Assembly: GCA_005408345.1 (NCBI GenBank)
Contig: SEMN01000032.1
Coordinates: forward strand, 846,001-910,000
Direction: 5' to 3'
Length of the DNA: 64,000 bases
Source of the DNA: Macquaria australasica
Lineage: Eukaryota; Chordata; Actinopteri; Centrarchiformes; Percichthyidae
A program made the position numbers and the translations under genes. This document shows, piece after piece, positions 23,721 through 35,256 of this stretch (positions within the stretch are counted from its first letter, which is position 1; each line of letters opens with the position of its first letter). The notes below the pieces were generated by a model that had not been told where the DNA came from, did not search any database, and saw only the letters and a list, made by a program, of their open reading frames with translations.

Positions 23721-25316
23721 TCATTTTCTATTTGTTTTTCTTTTCAAGCATTTCTCCAGACACACAAATCTGAAAAACACAAGAGGGGGAAAAGTAATCG
23801 CTGCAACAGTAGCCAGAAGAGACAGAAGTACATCAACAGAGTGGTAGGAGTACCAGGGCAGTCTGTAGGACTCTGTTCTCAGGTGAGCTGCACCTTTGTG
23901 TCTCATGACAAACTCTATCCAGAAGAGGGCGGTATCCAGCGGCTTCATTGGCTGATCTCTGTGCAGCCTGGAGAGTCTCTGCATGTTCATCCTGTAGGAG
24001 GGCTCATTCAGGACTTCCTGTATGGCCTTCAGGAAGTTGTCATCTTTGTCCACTGTATTAATGGTTAGAAGCTTAGCCGCTCCTCTCTCTTTCAGCCTCA
24101 GCAGGTTGTCGTATTGGTCGAAAAACAAGGGTAGACCCACAACTGGGACTCCGTGATAAATAGCTTCTTGGACTCCATTTGTTCCTCCATGAGCCACAAA
24201 TAGTTTTATCTTGGGATGTCCTAAAAGATCATTCTGTGGCATCCAGTCGACTATTAAAGTGTTGTTGCCCAGAGAGGCTGGTCTGTCGCCTTTATGCCTC
24301 CAGATGACTTTTTGAGGTAATTTAGCAAAAGCTGCAGCGATCTCGTTTGTCAGGTCAGCAGGAAGTTCATTCACAAACGTCCCCAGAGACATGACGATGA
24401 CTCCATGCTCTCCAGAACTCTGCACAAACTCCTCCAGGTGTTCAGGTAAAGGTTCGGCGGGTTTACACTGGAACCCTCCCATATAGACAACATTAGGCAT
24501 GGTGGGGCGAGGGAACTCAAACACAAAGTCCACTCTCATGAGCCACAGATCTGCTCCCTGTAATAATTCACTGTATCTGACTTCTGGGCCGAAGAACTTG
24601 TCACAAACAGCTTGATACTGACGCCGGATTAAAAATCCGTCCTGTGCTTGCCAAATGACATAGAAAATGAGATTTTTGAATCTTTGTATGAAATTCATTT
24701 TGTCTGACAGTCCTGAGCCAGTCATTGGGATATAAGATAAAGGAGAAGGTGTAATGACCAAGTGTCCCTCTCCGCTAGTTGTCCACCGCACATTATAGAC
24801 CAGAGGTAGCTTAAGAGCGTGAGCCAACATTATACCTGCACCCCATGCTGGGTCAGTGAGAACCAGGTCAAACTTACTCTCCTTTAAACTATTCATTAAG
24901 TCTTTATCTTTAAACATGTTAGTAGCCATTTTGCACATTATTCTATGCATGTTAAACATTGCAGTAAACATCTCAATCTGCAAACTTGCAAAGCTGAAAA
25001 CTGAGCTATCTCCCCTTTCTATATCAATGACCTTTTCCAGGATGGGGTTAATAAAGTCATGATTAAAGGCTTCAGTGACAGGAACTGTGATTGTCTTGTA
25101 GTGCGGAGAGTCATCCTGGATGTACCAGCTTTGATTGGTTCGTACCACGTCAACAGAGTGTCCTCGAGAGTGGAGAGCTTTGATCATGATGTCCATGTTC
25201 ACCCAGTGGCTGCCTTCTAAAGGAATAATCAAAATCTTGCCTCCATGACAAATTCTCCATGACGAGAACACGATAGATAATAAGAGAAGAAATCTTGCAT
25301 TTCCACGGGAGGGCAT
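23721..25316 (-). CDS. UDP-glucuronosyltransferase, UGT5-type (copy A)
   Basis: This is a membrane-bound enzyme of the endoplasmic reticulum that transfers a sugar from a UDP-sugar to small lipophilic compounds. The single uninterrupted coding exon gives 531 residues, normal for UGTs. I chose the ATG at 25316 because a polypyrimidine tract and AG acceptor lie just upstream, in the same arrangement as copies B and C. The N-terminus is a signal peptide ending near CHGGK. The variable acceptor-binding half follows, then the donor-binding half with FVAHGGTNGVQEAIYHGVPV and the downstream FDQYDN. A C-terminal membrane anchor precedes a basic tail (KRKTNRK). Lack of coding introns fits fish UGT5. 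It lies inside the nAChR cluster, opposite in strand to the other copies. Bases 23829-24531 look identical to part of copy B. Confidence 0.93.
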   Translation of the reverse strand: MPSRGNARFLLLLSIVFSSWRICHGGKILIIPLEGSHWVNMDIMIKALHSRGHSVDVVRTNQSWYIQDDSPHYKTITVPVTEAFNHDFINPILEKVIDIERGDSSVFSFASLQIEMFTAMFNMHRIMCKMATNMFKDKDLMNSLKESKFDLVLTDPAWGAGIMLAHALKLPLVYNVRWTTSGEGHLVITPSPLSYIPMTGSGLSDKMNFIQRFKNLIFYVIWQAQDGFLIRRQYQAVCDKFFGPEVRYSELLQGADLWLMRVDFVFEFPRPTMPNVVYMGGFQCKPAEPLPEHLEEFVQSSGEHGVIVMSLGTFVNELPADLTNEIAAAFAKLPQKVIWRHKGDRPASLGNNTLIVDWMPQNDLLGHPKIKLFVAHGGTNGVQEAIYHGVPVVGLPLFFDQYDNLLRLKERGAAKLLTINTVDKDDNFLKAIQEVLNEPSYRMNMQRLSRLHRDQPMKPLDTALFWIEFVMRHKGAAHLRTESYRLPWYSYHSVDVLLSLLATVAAITFPPLVFFRFVCLEKCLKRKTNRK

Positions 25317-27531
25317 ATTTAACCTGAAAGAAAGAAAAAACATAATTCTTAATCACTCTGGATAAGAAAACAAGCTATAAATGCCATAAAAATGAATTTA
25401 AATAAAGTCTTTTTTACATTTAGGTTTTCCCATAAGGCAAATTCAGTGATATTAAATTACATGCAAGAATGATCTGTAACATACCTGTTTTACATGAAGT
25501 AGCTCCGGGCATGCATGTGGTTAGATGCTGGAGTGAAACTCCAAAGGTACCACTGAATACATAACTAGAAATTCCAGCAAAGCTTACATACTGTAAGTGG
25601 ATTATGGCTAAGCTTTTCATTGGGCTTTTTTCTTCAGGATTGGACAACAGTGTGGTCTCTTTGTTGAAGCTGTGGGCAGAAATGTGTCACAGCTGCTTAT
25701 TTGTACTTCCTGTTCGGATTTCTTTTTAAAATTCTAAGTAGCATGTCGTCTTCAGTGTTTCATATTTATAGTCAATAACATGCTCTTCTTAGAGAAGGAT
25801 TTTAAAGGTATGCTCGTACAAAACCATTACAATTTAAAGCCTTTGATCCTTTAGGAAAGAGCCATGGTGATCCAAATAATGTTGTGTGCCTCAGGTCATA
25901 ATCAGCAGCCAATGGCACTGACAAACCAAAAGCAATGACTAATAGCAACTGTCCAGGACTGTCTTTCTACATTCATACTTTTATATGTTGTTTGATGTCA
26001 AAGTCCATATAAGTTGGTTTTATTCAGTGTCTTCTCTATTTCTACCCTCATGGCCACTGACCAACTCAGTTCAGGAGCCCTCACTTTCTGCAGGACTCTT
26101 CTGGATCTCCTCCCCCTTCATTTGTCTAGTCCATCTTTGTTTGGTTTAAATAAAAAGACAAACAATACCTTACATTCTGTACCCCTGCTTGTTTTTGTTT
26201 ATCATTTTTTATTTACATTCTCTGTATTTAGTGTAGTAGTAACTGGAACTGGAACGTCACAGATTTCATCGCTACAGTCACCAACATGTTCATGCTGGTG
26301 TTGCCTTTGTTGTTGTTTTTTTCAGCTGTAATGTGAAGACATGGCCATGCAGAGGCACTGCAGGCTCAAACAGGGCTGAGCTGCTCAGCTGCTGGAGCAC
26401 AGAGAGTCTTCCTGGTTCTTAGAGATGTGGTGGTGTAGTGAACTTAAGGCCTTTTAATACATTTCTCTAAAAAACATCATCAGAGGTATCTGCATGCAAC
26501 ATCAACCAAATAACAAGACAGATTTATCGAGCTAGGTCTTTGTGCAAAGCTCCAGTAGGCTAAAAACATCATGGACACATAGTATCTCTGTACTGATCTG
26601 TTACCAAGGATCGTCTTAAAGTCCTCATAAAGAATGTGGGATTAGTCCTCAGGCTGAAAGGATGTCCTGGCAAGAAAGTCCACCTCTTCTTCCTACACAC
26701 AGTCAAGTAGAATGAATAGAGTGTGTCCCTAAAAAGGAGTGTCTGACCTGCTTGCACTGAATTATAATACAGTCTTTACAGATCTTATATTAGATGGAGT
26801 TTGTGGTTCTTTTCTCATTTCTTTTCTCTTGTCTGTATCACATTTCACATGTTTATCTAAAAGAATGTTCTGCAGAAACATTAAGAACTTTCTAGACTGT
26901 TGCCAATGCCAGGATATGTACGGGTGATTTGTGAAACTAGAATTACAGAAAAGCAAAGCTGAACCATCACTTTTATGGTGGTCATCTTTCCAAACGCTAT
27001 AGATAGCGGATAGGCAGACACAGAGTAGCATGTAAAATAAGAATAAAGGTTTTTCTCCTATCTGTTCTCATCTGTTCTGGGTGGCCTTACAGAGATAAAT
27101 AAAGTCGTATTGAAATTAACTGAATTGACGCTGCATAAACATAAGGGCCATTAGTGAGACTTTTATCCTAAAAGATCTTGTCAGCACATGTTTTCTGGCC
27201 ATTTTGTATCTACTAATCTCTACCAGACCCGATGACAAATCTCCACTCTATGATGCCAGCAAGTATAGTAGGTGAAATTAATGTATTGAAATTTATTGAT
27301 GCATGAGATGTTGACAAAAACGCATTTAAAAAAAAATCATATGTACTACATCAATTGAGTCTTCTCATTTATCGTTAAACTCAAATACAGGATTCAAATG
27401 TCTCTGTGAGATACATTCAGCAAACAAGGTCCCGAATCTGCAGCTTGATCTCTGGCACAGCTGTGGCTTAACCCCCATAATGAGCTGTTAATGTGCTTTG
27501 CCTCCGTTTGTGGTTAGTTGAACTGTGATTC
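25317..27531. other. UGT copy A 5' flank and chrna5 3' flank
   Basis: A splice acceptor for the UGT lies directly next to its ATG, so a noncoding first exon should exist to the right, but I could not place it. No other coding exon was recognised. A TTTATT at about 27292 (AATAAA on the minus strand) could be a chrna5 polyadenylation signal. Confidence 0.4.
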
Positions 27532-30500
27532 TTAGAGGGTACTTCCGGCATGGTTAGGGACGATGATGTTGGCCCATTTGTAAATAACCGGGATGAAGAG
27601 GAGGGCAGAGCCCAGGACCGACACAAGGAGGAAGGCCCAAAGAAACATTCGATCCAGGACCTGGGCTACAAACTTCCAGTCTTGCACGACCTGAAATAAA
27701 AAAGATGGACATGGCAGTCTCTAGACATATACTCAATAGTTGTGCCTAGAGACATATATAAACCAGATTCTAATAATCTATGTGGTGAGTGAGTACCATA
27801 CAGTATTCCATCTTGTGAGGTTTATTACAGACTTTGTCATTATTTGTTGTTTTTTATATATAAGAAAAAGAATGAGGCCAAAAATGATTGTTTATATCGC
27901 CATTAACCATTTTTATTATTACCTATGTAGGATGTACAAATATACAAAATCCAACATACTCACCTCTCTGACCTCATTTTCTTTAACCACATGCATGGTT
28001 ATGTAGCGAACAGAATCCAGAGCTGCTTGTAGGTTATGTCTGGTGTAGAGAAGAGGTGTCAGTTCAGGTGCTGAGTCCTTCATCATACCCAGTCCTACTG
28101 CTCCTCCCACTCCAGCTGTGGCGTAACGGTCCACATGGCCGCGCATGCACAGCAGCTTAGGCAGTCGATGCAGGAAAATCCTCCTCACCCAGGGTGCCAT
28201 GCCGTGATGTGTAGAAGAGGAGCGATGGTGGATGTTGATGGCAAAGACGGTGATGATGATGGAGAGCGTGACGAAGATCATGGTGAAGACCAGGTACTCC
28301 CCGATGAGAGGGATAGCCTTCGAAGAGGAGGGGATGATCTCCTCGATGACCAGGAGGAAAACTGTGAGCGACACCAGGACTGAGGTACAGAGAGAGATCT
28401 TCTCGCCGCCGTTGGAGGGCAGGTAGAAGACAAGGATGGTGAGGAAGGACAGGCCAATGCAGGGGATGATGAGGAAGAGGGTGTAGAAAAGAGGCAGCCT
28501 GCGGATGATGAAGAAGTAGGTTATGGTGGGATAGGAAGAGCTGCTGTCTGTTCTCAGACCACGGCTGCCTGTGGCCTTCACTATTTCCCATTCACCGTTG
28601 TCAAAATAGTCCCGCTTGTCCACATGGAAGTCTTCCAGTATTATGTCCACCTGTTAAATACAGAGTGAAATCTCATGTCAGTCGCTGGTCATGACTAACA
28701 CTACTGTTACTCTGCTGTACTGTGCAGGCACTGTGCAGCAGAGACTCACCTGGGAGCCATCATATGTCCAGGAGCCAAACTTCATTGAACAGTTCTGGAG
28801 GTCAAAAGGGAAGAAGGTGACATCAATGGTGCAGGCTGACTTGTAATTGGCTGGTGGTGTCCATGATATGGTTCCATCATACTTAACAACAGCCTTGGTG
28901 ACAGTACCCTCAAAACGCCCATCTGAACTGTTGAAAGAAATAACATTTATTCATCTAAAAGATTACCTGATAGCTAGATGACTTTATTTTTTATGTCCAG
29001 GTCCATCTAAATACTTTTTAAAGTATTTTAAAAGACTTTTTATGATACAGTACTGTCAGCATCAGTATGGTCATGACAATCCTATAGATTTTGCAAAATT
29101 GACAATGCATGACATCCATGTCCTTCCCTAGTATAATTTACACATACTTATCATACAGTACAACGTCGGGGAGCCAGATCCTGTCAGAAGGGACTCGGAT
29201 AGCTGTGATGCCCAGATAGTCATCAGGGTTCCACCTGAGTTTCATGTCAGTCCACTCCTACGTAAAGGAAACATTCGAAATCTTGTAAAATCTCATAAAA
29301 AGCTTTAGGGGGGATTTAAAGGAAAGGTTTGACATTGCGGGAAATACGCTTATTCGCTCGATAACACTCAATGTCTGTAAGTTAAGAAGCTACAGCCAGC
29401 AGCCGGCTAACATAGCTTAGCACAAAGACTGAAAACAGGGGGAAACAGCTTGTCTGGCTCTTGGAAACATGGTCTTCCCACCAGAAACTGTAAAGCTCAC
29501 TAATTAACATGTTGTATCTCATTTGTTTAATCCATTCAAAAACCAAAGTGTAAAAATGACAAATAACAGTTTTACGGGGGGTCATGTGCCAGTTGAAACA
29601 GGATACTGATATGTGTTAATTAGTGAGTTAATTTAGAGGTGCTGGTAAGCGGATTTATTGCCTTTGGACAGAGCCAGGCTAACTGTTTCCCCCTGTTTCC
29701 AGTCTTTGTGCTAAGCTAAGCTAACTGGCTGCTGGCGGTAGCTTTGTATTTACTGTATAGACATGAGAGTGGTATCAATCTTCTCATCTAACTCTCTGCA
29801 ATAAATATGCACATTTTCCAAAATGTCAAACATTTTCTTTAAATCGGTATACTTTGTGTGCTATAATATTTTGCTAGCATACAATAGCCTGTTTCGCCCA
29901 GCTCCAGGCCACAGAGAAGGGTGCATGTACAAGCAAATATAGCAAAATTAACTGTTATTAGATTACTATCTAGCAAATCTATTTGATTTGGCTTAGACAT
30001 GCTATACATGGTAAGTATGATAGAACAATCTGGAGGGTAAACCAGTGTATGAAGAAAGCTTAAGCTCAGTAGGCTATTAATTTTCTAAACCAAAAAGGTA
30101 AAGTAAGGTAAAATTACAAAATCTGACATTCTTTCCACTTAGCAAATGACATCTATGACAGATAGACATCACTACTGGGGCCACTGCCCTTCCAGCTCTC
30201 TTTTTGCATGATGAAATCCATCACTGTAAAAGGGAGCAACTGACCTGAATAGCAGAGCCTGGTCTGTGGGGATAATTCATAAGATGACAGACAGGACACC
30301 CAAGATAATGAATAAGGTTGACAGGAGCAGGAGTGAGGAGGAGGCGGTTTGTGGAGAAAGGTACGTGGGCATGTGGCCGAAAGGACTCATTTAGATGAGG
30401 ACTGTCAGTGAAATGCCACCAAGCCAGATTAAAAAGGGGGTTTGGAGAGGCTGACTTGTTGTCTCTAAATGCCATGTAAGCTAGAGGTTGTTTTAGAATA

Positions 30501-32164
30501 CTTCCACGGCCATAAAGTAACACTAACAGCCATACCCTAACAGCATTACCTGCATGTTTTCTGATGATGGTGACATGTAATGCTGCATCCATTGTTTAGG
30601 TTAGATGTTTAGCTCTACTTGCCTGTTTCATCCACACATTGGTTGTCATTCGCTGATTTTTCTCATCCTAGAAAGGTGAGACGACAGTCAAAGTTAAAAT
30701 TTCAATTTGAAAACCCTACTATGTTTTACATTCATGTACTGTACTTAACACCTCAGTGACAAATTCATTAACAGTATCAATAACCAGTTCTTTTCTATCC
30801 TCACCACATCGACTAGCTGGGAGATGGCCAATCCAAACTTCACACGGATCGTCTGGTTTAGGTATTCCACTGGACGAACCCATTTCTGGTAGTTTCCAAA
30901 GAGGTACTTGAACAGCTTGTCCTCTGCTTTTGCATAGGAGGAGAGTTTTGGAATCCCTAAAAGGTGTGAAAAGACAACAAGGTTAAACACAAAAATTACA
31001 AGTTCATATGAACTTAGATAATTCAGCAAATACAACAGCACCTTTGATTTATTCAGCAGTCCCATGATGCTTGATAACTAATCCATTTCCACCTCTGTTT
31101 CTAGCATTGCGCTCAAACAGCACTGCATTCGCCTCTCTGACCTAACTACAGTGTTTATGTCTAGAGTTTCTGCACATGACCTCTGTGGTAAAGCTTTGGT
31201 TTCAAGAGACAGAGCTTTGACCCAAACACACTCTGAATATAAAATGGCATAAGAGTCTAGATTGGACACCTGCCTGCTATCCATCAGCAGCAGAGACAGC
31301 AGGTGTCCTTTATTCAGTTAAGTTTCTGTAATGGAGCCAATAATAAAAAGGATTATATTCAATGCAGCAGCCATGAGTGGAGTGTATTCATCTTTAGGTT
31401 GGTATGCCTTTATAGCATTTGGCTGCTTGTCATCAACTAGAGCCAACATATTTCAACATAATTCAGTTTTCTCTCAGTACTGTACTCTGTCCAGCTAACA
31501 GTATACACAATGAGTCTCAAAGAATTTACAGTCTCATGTTGATGTTGCCACTTGTTATTATTCCAGAGTATCAAGCAGTTGTTCCTCATAAAAGCACTTC
31601 AGAAATAATGCACTGCACACAGGTTTACTGAGAAATTTCATAAGCAATTTTAAATATGATTAGTGAAAGCATTGCAGAGATTTGGCCCACTTCCTATATC
31701 CTGCTTGTCCTTCCTTCATTCGCCACAGTGAGAGACTGATACGGCTATTTACCTGTTCTGCACGGTGACTCATATGCGTCGGTGATTGTAAATAATGCAG
31801 GCACTCTCAATTCAAAGGGCATCATCTAAAAAAAAATCACTGCTCACCAGTGGATCTTGGGAGAATAAGTGTAAATGTAATAAAAGGTAAATACAGGATA
31901 CTGGAAATGGGACAGTGGCGTGTGTTGATAGGTCAAAAAGGTCAAAAGCTACAGGTCAAAACATGACTTGAACTTTGGACTGATGGTGGCAATAGAGGAA
32001 TTATTATGTTTTGACCTCAAACTATTTAAGTGATGGTTTTCATAAAGCATTGCCTAAAAAAGACGATATTGTCCCAACTCACATTTAGCACTTGACCACT
32101 ATTTCTTTCTAATCCAGTTTGAGCTTCCTTTCTCCTCTGTAATAATTTTGTAAAAAAAATAAAA

Positions 32165-32201
<37 letters not shown>

Positions 32202-35200
32202 TATATATATATATATATATATACACTGTATTTCTTCTATCCATACATTCAAAGCGTGTACTGTCCAAGTGACAAGATATGTAGTTATGGCATTAAGTGC
32301 AGGTACAAGATGAGTGTAATGACCAATCTTTCTGAGTTTTATAGAGCAGTGACACTGTTTTAATCACAGTCAAACTGGTACATTGTTTTGCTGAAGCGGG
32401 GCTCCTCTACAGTGTAGAGCATATTGATCACATTTTGAATTACGCACAGTTTCTTTCATTCTTGCTGTTTAAATCATTCACCAACGCGGTTATAAACTCA
32501 ATTTATGGATGGAGAATGTGGCTGGAAATCTACCACAAGACTGACCACAAATGTATGGTGTCACCCTCTCAGTGTGTGCGGATCAATAAAGACAAGGCTG
32601 CAGCTCCTTCAATCAATGACTGTGTGATAAGGAAATTCATCATATCTTCAGCCTCTCCCCCACTATCACCAGCGTCTTGCTCAACTGAAAAGCAAGCTGC
32701 AGAGTCTGCTGGATGCTACGTTAATCTGTTTCACTGTATGTATCAGCAATGTACTAATACACAAAGATAATACATGTATGTGCTATAAGGTAAATACCTC
32801 ATGCTGAGTAAAATTAATATTTAATGTTAACTCATTCCTGCATTTTCAAGGAGACCTGAGTCAATGCTTGCTGCTGTCTGCTAGGTGCAGTGGGCAGCAT
32901 GACAGAAAGTAAATCAATATAAATTAAACATGGGCTATATAATGTATGTGTGGTATGCTACCATACAGATGGCGAGGATTACAGTGAGATAAAGGTAAGG
33001 TGACACGTTGCTACAAACAGCCAAATATGCAAAACATCAATAACAGAAAGAGTGTCATGATCCCTAGGACTCTGTGTGTTTCTTGTCTTGTTGTTTCCTG
33101 TTTTATTTTGAAATCACAGTTCTTGTTTTCTTGTGTGCCTTTTATTTCCTGTCTTTGTTCTTTCCCTCCAGTTTTGATGGTTTTCACCTGTGTCTGCTTC
33201 CCTCGTTGTCTCCTCCCCTATATATACCAGTCCTCTCCCTTTGCTCTCTGTTAGGTCATTGATGTTTTTTGGTCGTCTCTTCGTGTCGTGTTCCTGGTGT
33301 TTGTAAGTTTATTTTGTATCTAATAAATCTTTGAGTTGCTTCAGTCACCCCGCCTGTCTGCATTTGGGTCCACTCCCTGCTGCCTAGATGGCTCTTCGTA
33401 ACAAAGAGAAGCCAATACAATGGAGTAGAAGGCAAAAAATAAATAAATAAGAGCATACTGTATACATGCATACAAGTATACCATACAGTAGATACATACA
33501 TGCACACAAATATATACATACTGTCATGGCAACAGCGGCTCCTATCTCCCCCCCCTCCTGCTAGTACATACGTTTAATGTCTGTGTTGTACATACTGTAC
33601 TAACCTCTCCTATCCTTCCTCACCTGCTGTTCTTCACCTGCCCACAAGCTGTCACCACAAAGTTTAATGCCTCAGCTCATCACCTGACTATTAAGCCTAG
33701 TGCTTATAGTCCATGTTTGTCCTGCCGACTAGAATACCATAAACTTTCTGAAAACCACTGCATCTCTCTAACCCACTGTTTGTTTGTTGTCTGTGGCCCT
33801 ATCTCTCTCTTCTCTCTCTCTCTCTATCTCCTCATTGTCCTCTCTTTTCACTCAGGCTTCTCTGTGCTGGACCATCGGTTGTCCTGGGACATCAGATGTT
33901 CTGGATCTGATCTTTGTCCTCCACGGGATTCAGCCTCTCCTCTTGTCTCTCTCTCTCTCTCCCTTGTGTGTTTGTTTCCTTTTTCCCACCTGTGTGAGTG
34001 CTGTGCCTGAGCTTTGCCTCTTTGCTTGTTTGTGTAGTCTGTCCTCTTTCCAGGTCTCCATGGTGGAGAGGAGGTCGTGTGGCTCAGGTCTGTTTGGCGG
34101 CACCTGGAAGTTGTTTGACGTCCTCCATATTCTTCACACATGTTTACAATCTGTGTGCAATTTTGTCGTCCTGTTTGTCCATACTGTAAATCTGCACCGT
34201 TGTTCTTTTCTTTACACAGGACATCTATTCATGTCTGTCCGTCCTGGGAGAAGGGTTCCTCCTCTGCTGCTCTTCCTGAGGTTTCTCCAATTTTTTTAAA
34301 GGGTTATTTTGGGGGAGTTTTCCTTATCTGGATCGAGGGTCAGAAAATTTCCCATCTTTCCGACATGACCTGAACGCAGCGGCATTAGCCCATTGTTTTC
34401 TTGGTTTTCTGTATTACTGATTCTGCATTATGTAGAAAGGAAGCTCATGTCAGTGGCAAATCCCCACAAAATCAGCCAGAGGATGAGGTCCAACTTTTGA
34501 GCAGAAATTTATAGTTAAAATTGTCTTCACTTATATAGCACTTTTTCAGCAACAGTTCCCAAAGCGCTTTAGAGATTGGTCTCATTCACCCATTCACACT
34601 CACATTCACACACCAGTGGAGGCGGAGCTGCCATGCAAGGTGCTGGCCTCCATCAGCAGCAACCTAGGGTTCAGTGTCTTGCCCAAGGACATTTTGACAT
34701 GTGGACAGGAGGAGCTGGGGATGGAACCGCCAACCCTGAGATTAATGGACGGCCCGCTCTACCTCTTGAGGCACAGCCACCCCTCGGTGGTCTTTCACTT
34801 ATTATCTATTAGAAATGTGCTGCTTGTTCAATAGCTGGATGGCTTACTTACTTTTTGTGCAATATTCTGAGCTCACTATTATGGCTTCCATGCAGCTAAA
34901 ATCATTGATTGCCAAAAAATGGAAATCAAACTGTAAAATTTGATATGAGAAGGTAAGTGGTCACACTGACACCCATACTTTTTGTTTGACTCTGATTTGG
35001 CAAGCTCCCTTCACTGACCATCTGCCAATTTCTACTTCTTCTTTCTCTGTTTCTACATATCCACTAGAGTCCAACTTATCTTCGACTATGCCATCTGTCA
35101 TACTGAGGCTATCACATTCCACCATGGTAATTTGATGAGGCATTCCCGGTCCTTGGGAAACTTACGCAGTGAGTGGCACAGGTGGCAGCAGCACAGCAAC

Positions 35201-35256
35201 GGCAGCAGCAGCAGCAGTGCGAGAGAGGTGGCTGCTCTTCCGGCTCTCAGCATCAT
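27532..35256 (-). CDS. chrna5: Neuronal nicotinic acetylcholine receptor subunit alpha-5, loop C cysteines absent
   Basis: This is an accessory subunit of neuronal nicotinic channels. Seven exons, in transcript order: 35256-35166 (signal peptide with a Leu run), 30956-30805, 30667-30623, 29257-29148, 28927-28750, 28650-27964 and 27690-27532. Phases join to 473 residues. Alpha5-like segments are VKFGLAISQLVDV, DGRFEGT, SWTPPANYKSAC, SWTYDGSQVDIILED, the M1-M3 block with SNGGEKISLCTSV, and a last exon starting VVQDWKFVAQVLDRMF. Oddities: loop C reads RTDSSSSYP (about residues 225-233) where alpha subunits have CC; an extra 99-bp intron (28651-28749) splits what is one large exon in the other two genes here; and the donor after the 45-nt exon is GC (30621-30622), not GT. 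Identity rests on residue similarity and its place next to chrna3 in opposite orientation, as in mammals. Confidence 0.93.
29316..29842. mobile_element. Palindromic TTAA-bounded MITE
   Basis: A near full-length copy of the family, with TTAA at both ends and complementary halves built around 'cacaaagactgaaaacaggg' and its complement 'ccctgtttccagtctttgtg'. It lies in an intron of chrna5 close to the 110-nt exon. Confidence 0.8.
32166..32222. repeat. (AAT)n/(AT)n compound microsatellite
   Basis: About eleven ATA/AAT triplets are followed directly by about eleven AT dinucleotides, inside intron 1 of chrna5. Confidence 0.95.
33053..33403. mobile_element. Solo LTR, 351 bp, with 5-bp target duplication
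   Basis: The element begins TGTCATGATCC and ends TTCGTAACA, with TG...CA termini. It is flanked by AAGAG at 33048-33052 and at 33404-33408. Internally there is a TATATATA-type box at about 33220 and an AATAAA at about 33322, as expected for an LTR promoter and polyadenylation site. No internal retroelement sequence flanks it, so it is the residue of LTR-LTR recombination. It lies in intron 1 of chrna5. Confidence 0.85.
34225..34375. repeat. Dispersed repeat fragment (probable)
   Basis: The stretch contains 'cctgaggtttctcc', then 'aaagggttattttgggggagttttccttatctggatcgagggtc'. This resembles a sequence I associate with a frequent fish repeat. Boundaries and class are not resolved from this window alone. 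Confidence 0.4.
34525..34796. repeat. Dispersed repeat, fish type, about 270 bp
   Basis: The block starts 'cacttatatagcac', contains 'caaagcgctttagag', a run of 'cattcac' units and 'ttgcccaaggaca', and ends near 'gaggcacagccacc'. I recognise this layout as a common dispersed repeat in fish. No coding content. It lies in intron 1 of chrna5. Confidence 0.6.

Larger units (their letters stand above)
30957..35165. other. Intron 1 of chrna5, repeat-rich
   Basis: The span between the signal-peptide exon and exon 2 of chrna5 holds a solo LTR, a dense ATA/AT microsatellite, CT-rich sequence at about 33800-33970, and fragments of dispersed repeats. No coding exon of another gene was recognised. Confidence 0.6.

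Noticed and set aside
23718..24068. Plus-strand open frame across the UGT copy A gene (also seen antisense to copies B, C and D)
   Set aside because: It is the reverse complement of the conserved UGT coding tract; it recurs only because the UGT copies share sequence.
33717..34299. Overlapping Leu/Ser/Cys-rich frames of up to 171 codons
   Set aside because: They translate (CT)n-rich DNA inside chrna5 intron 1; composition alone explains the openness.
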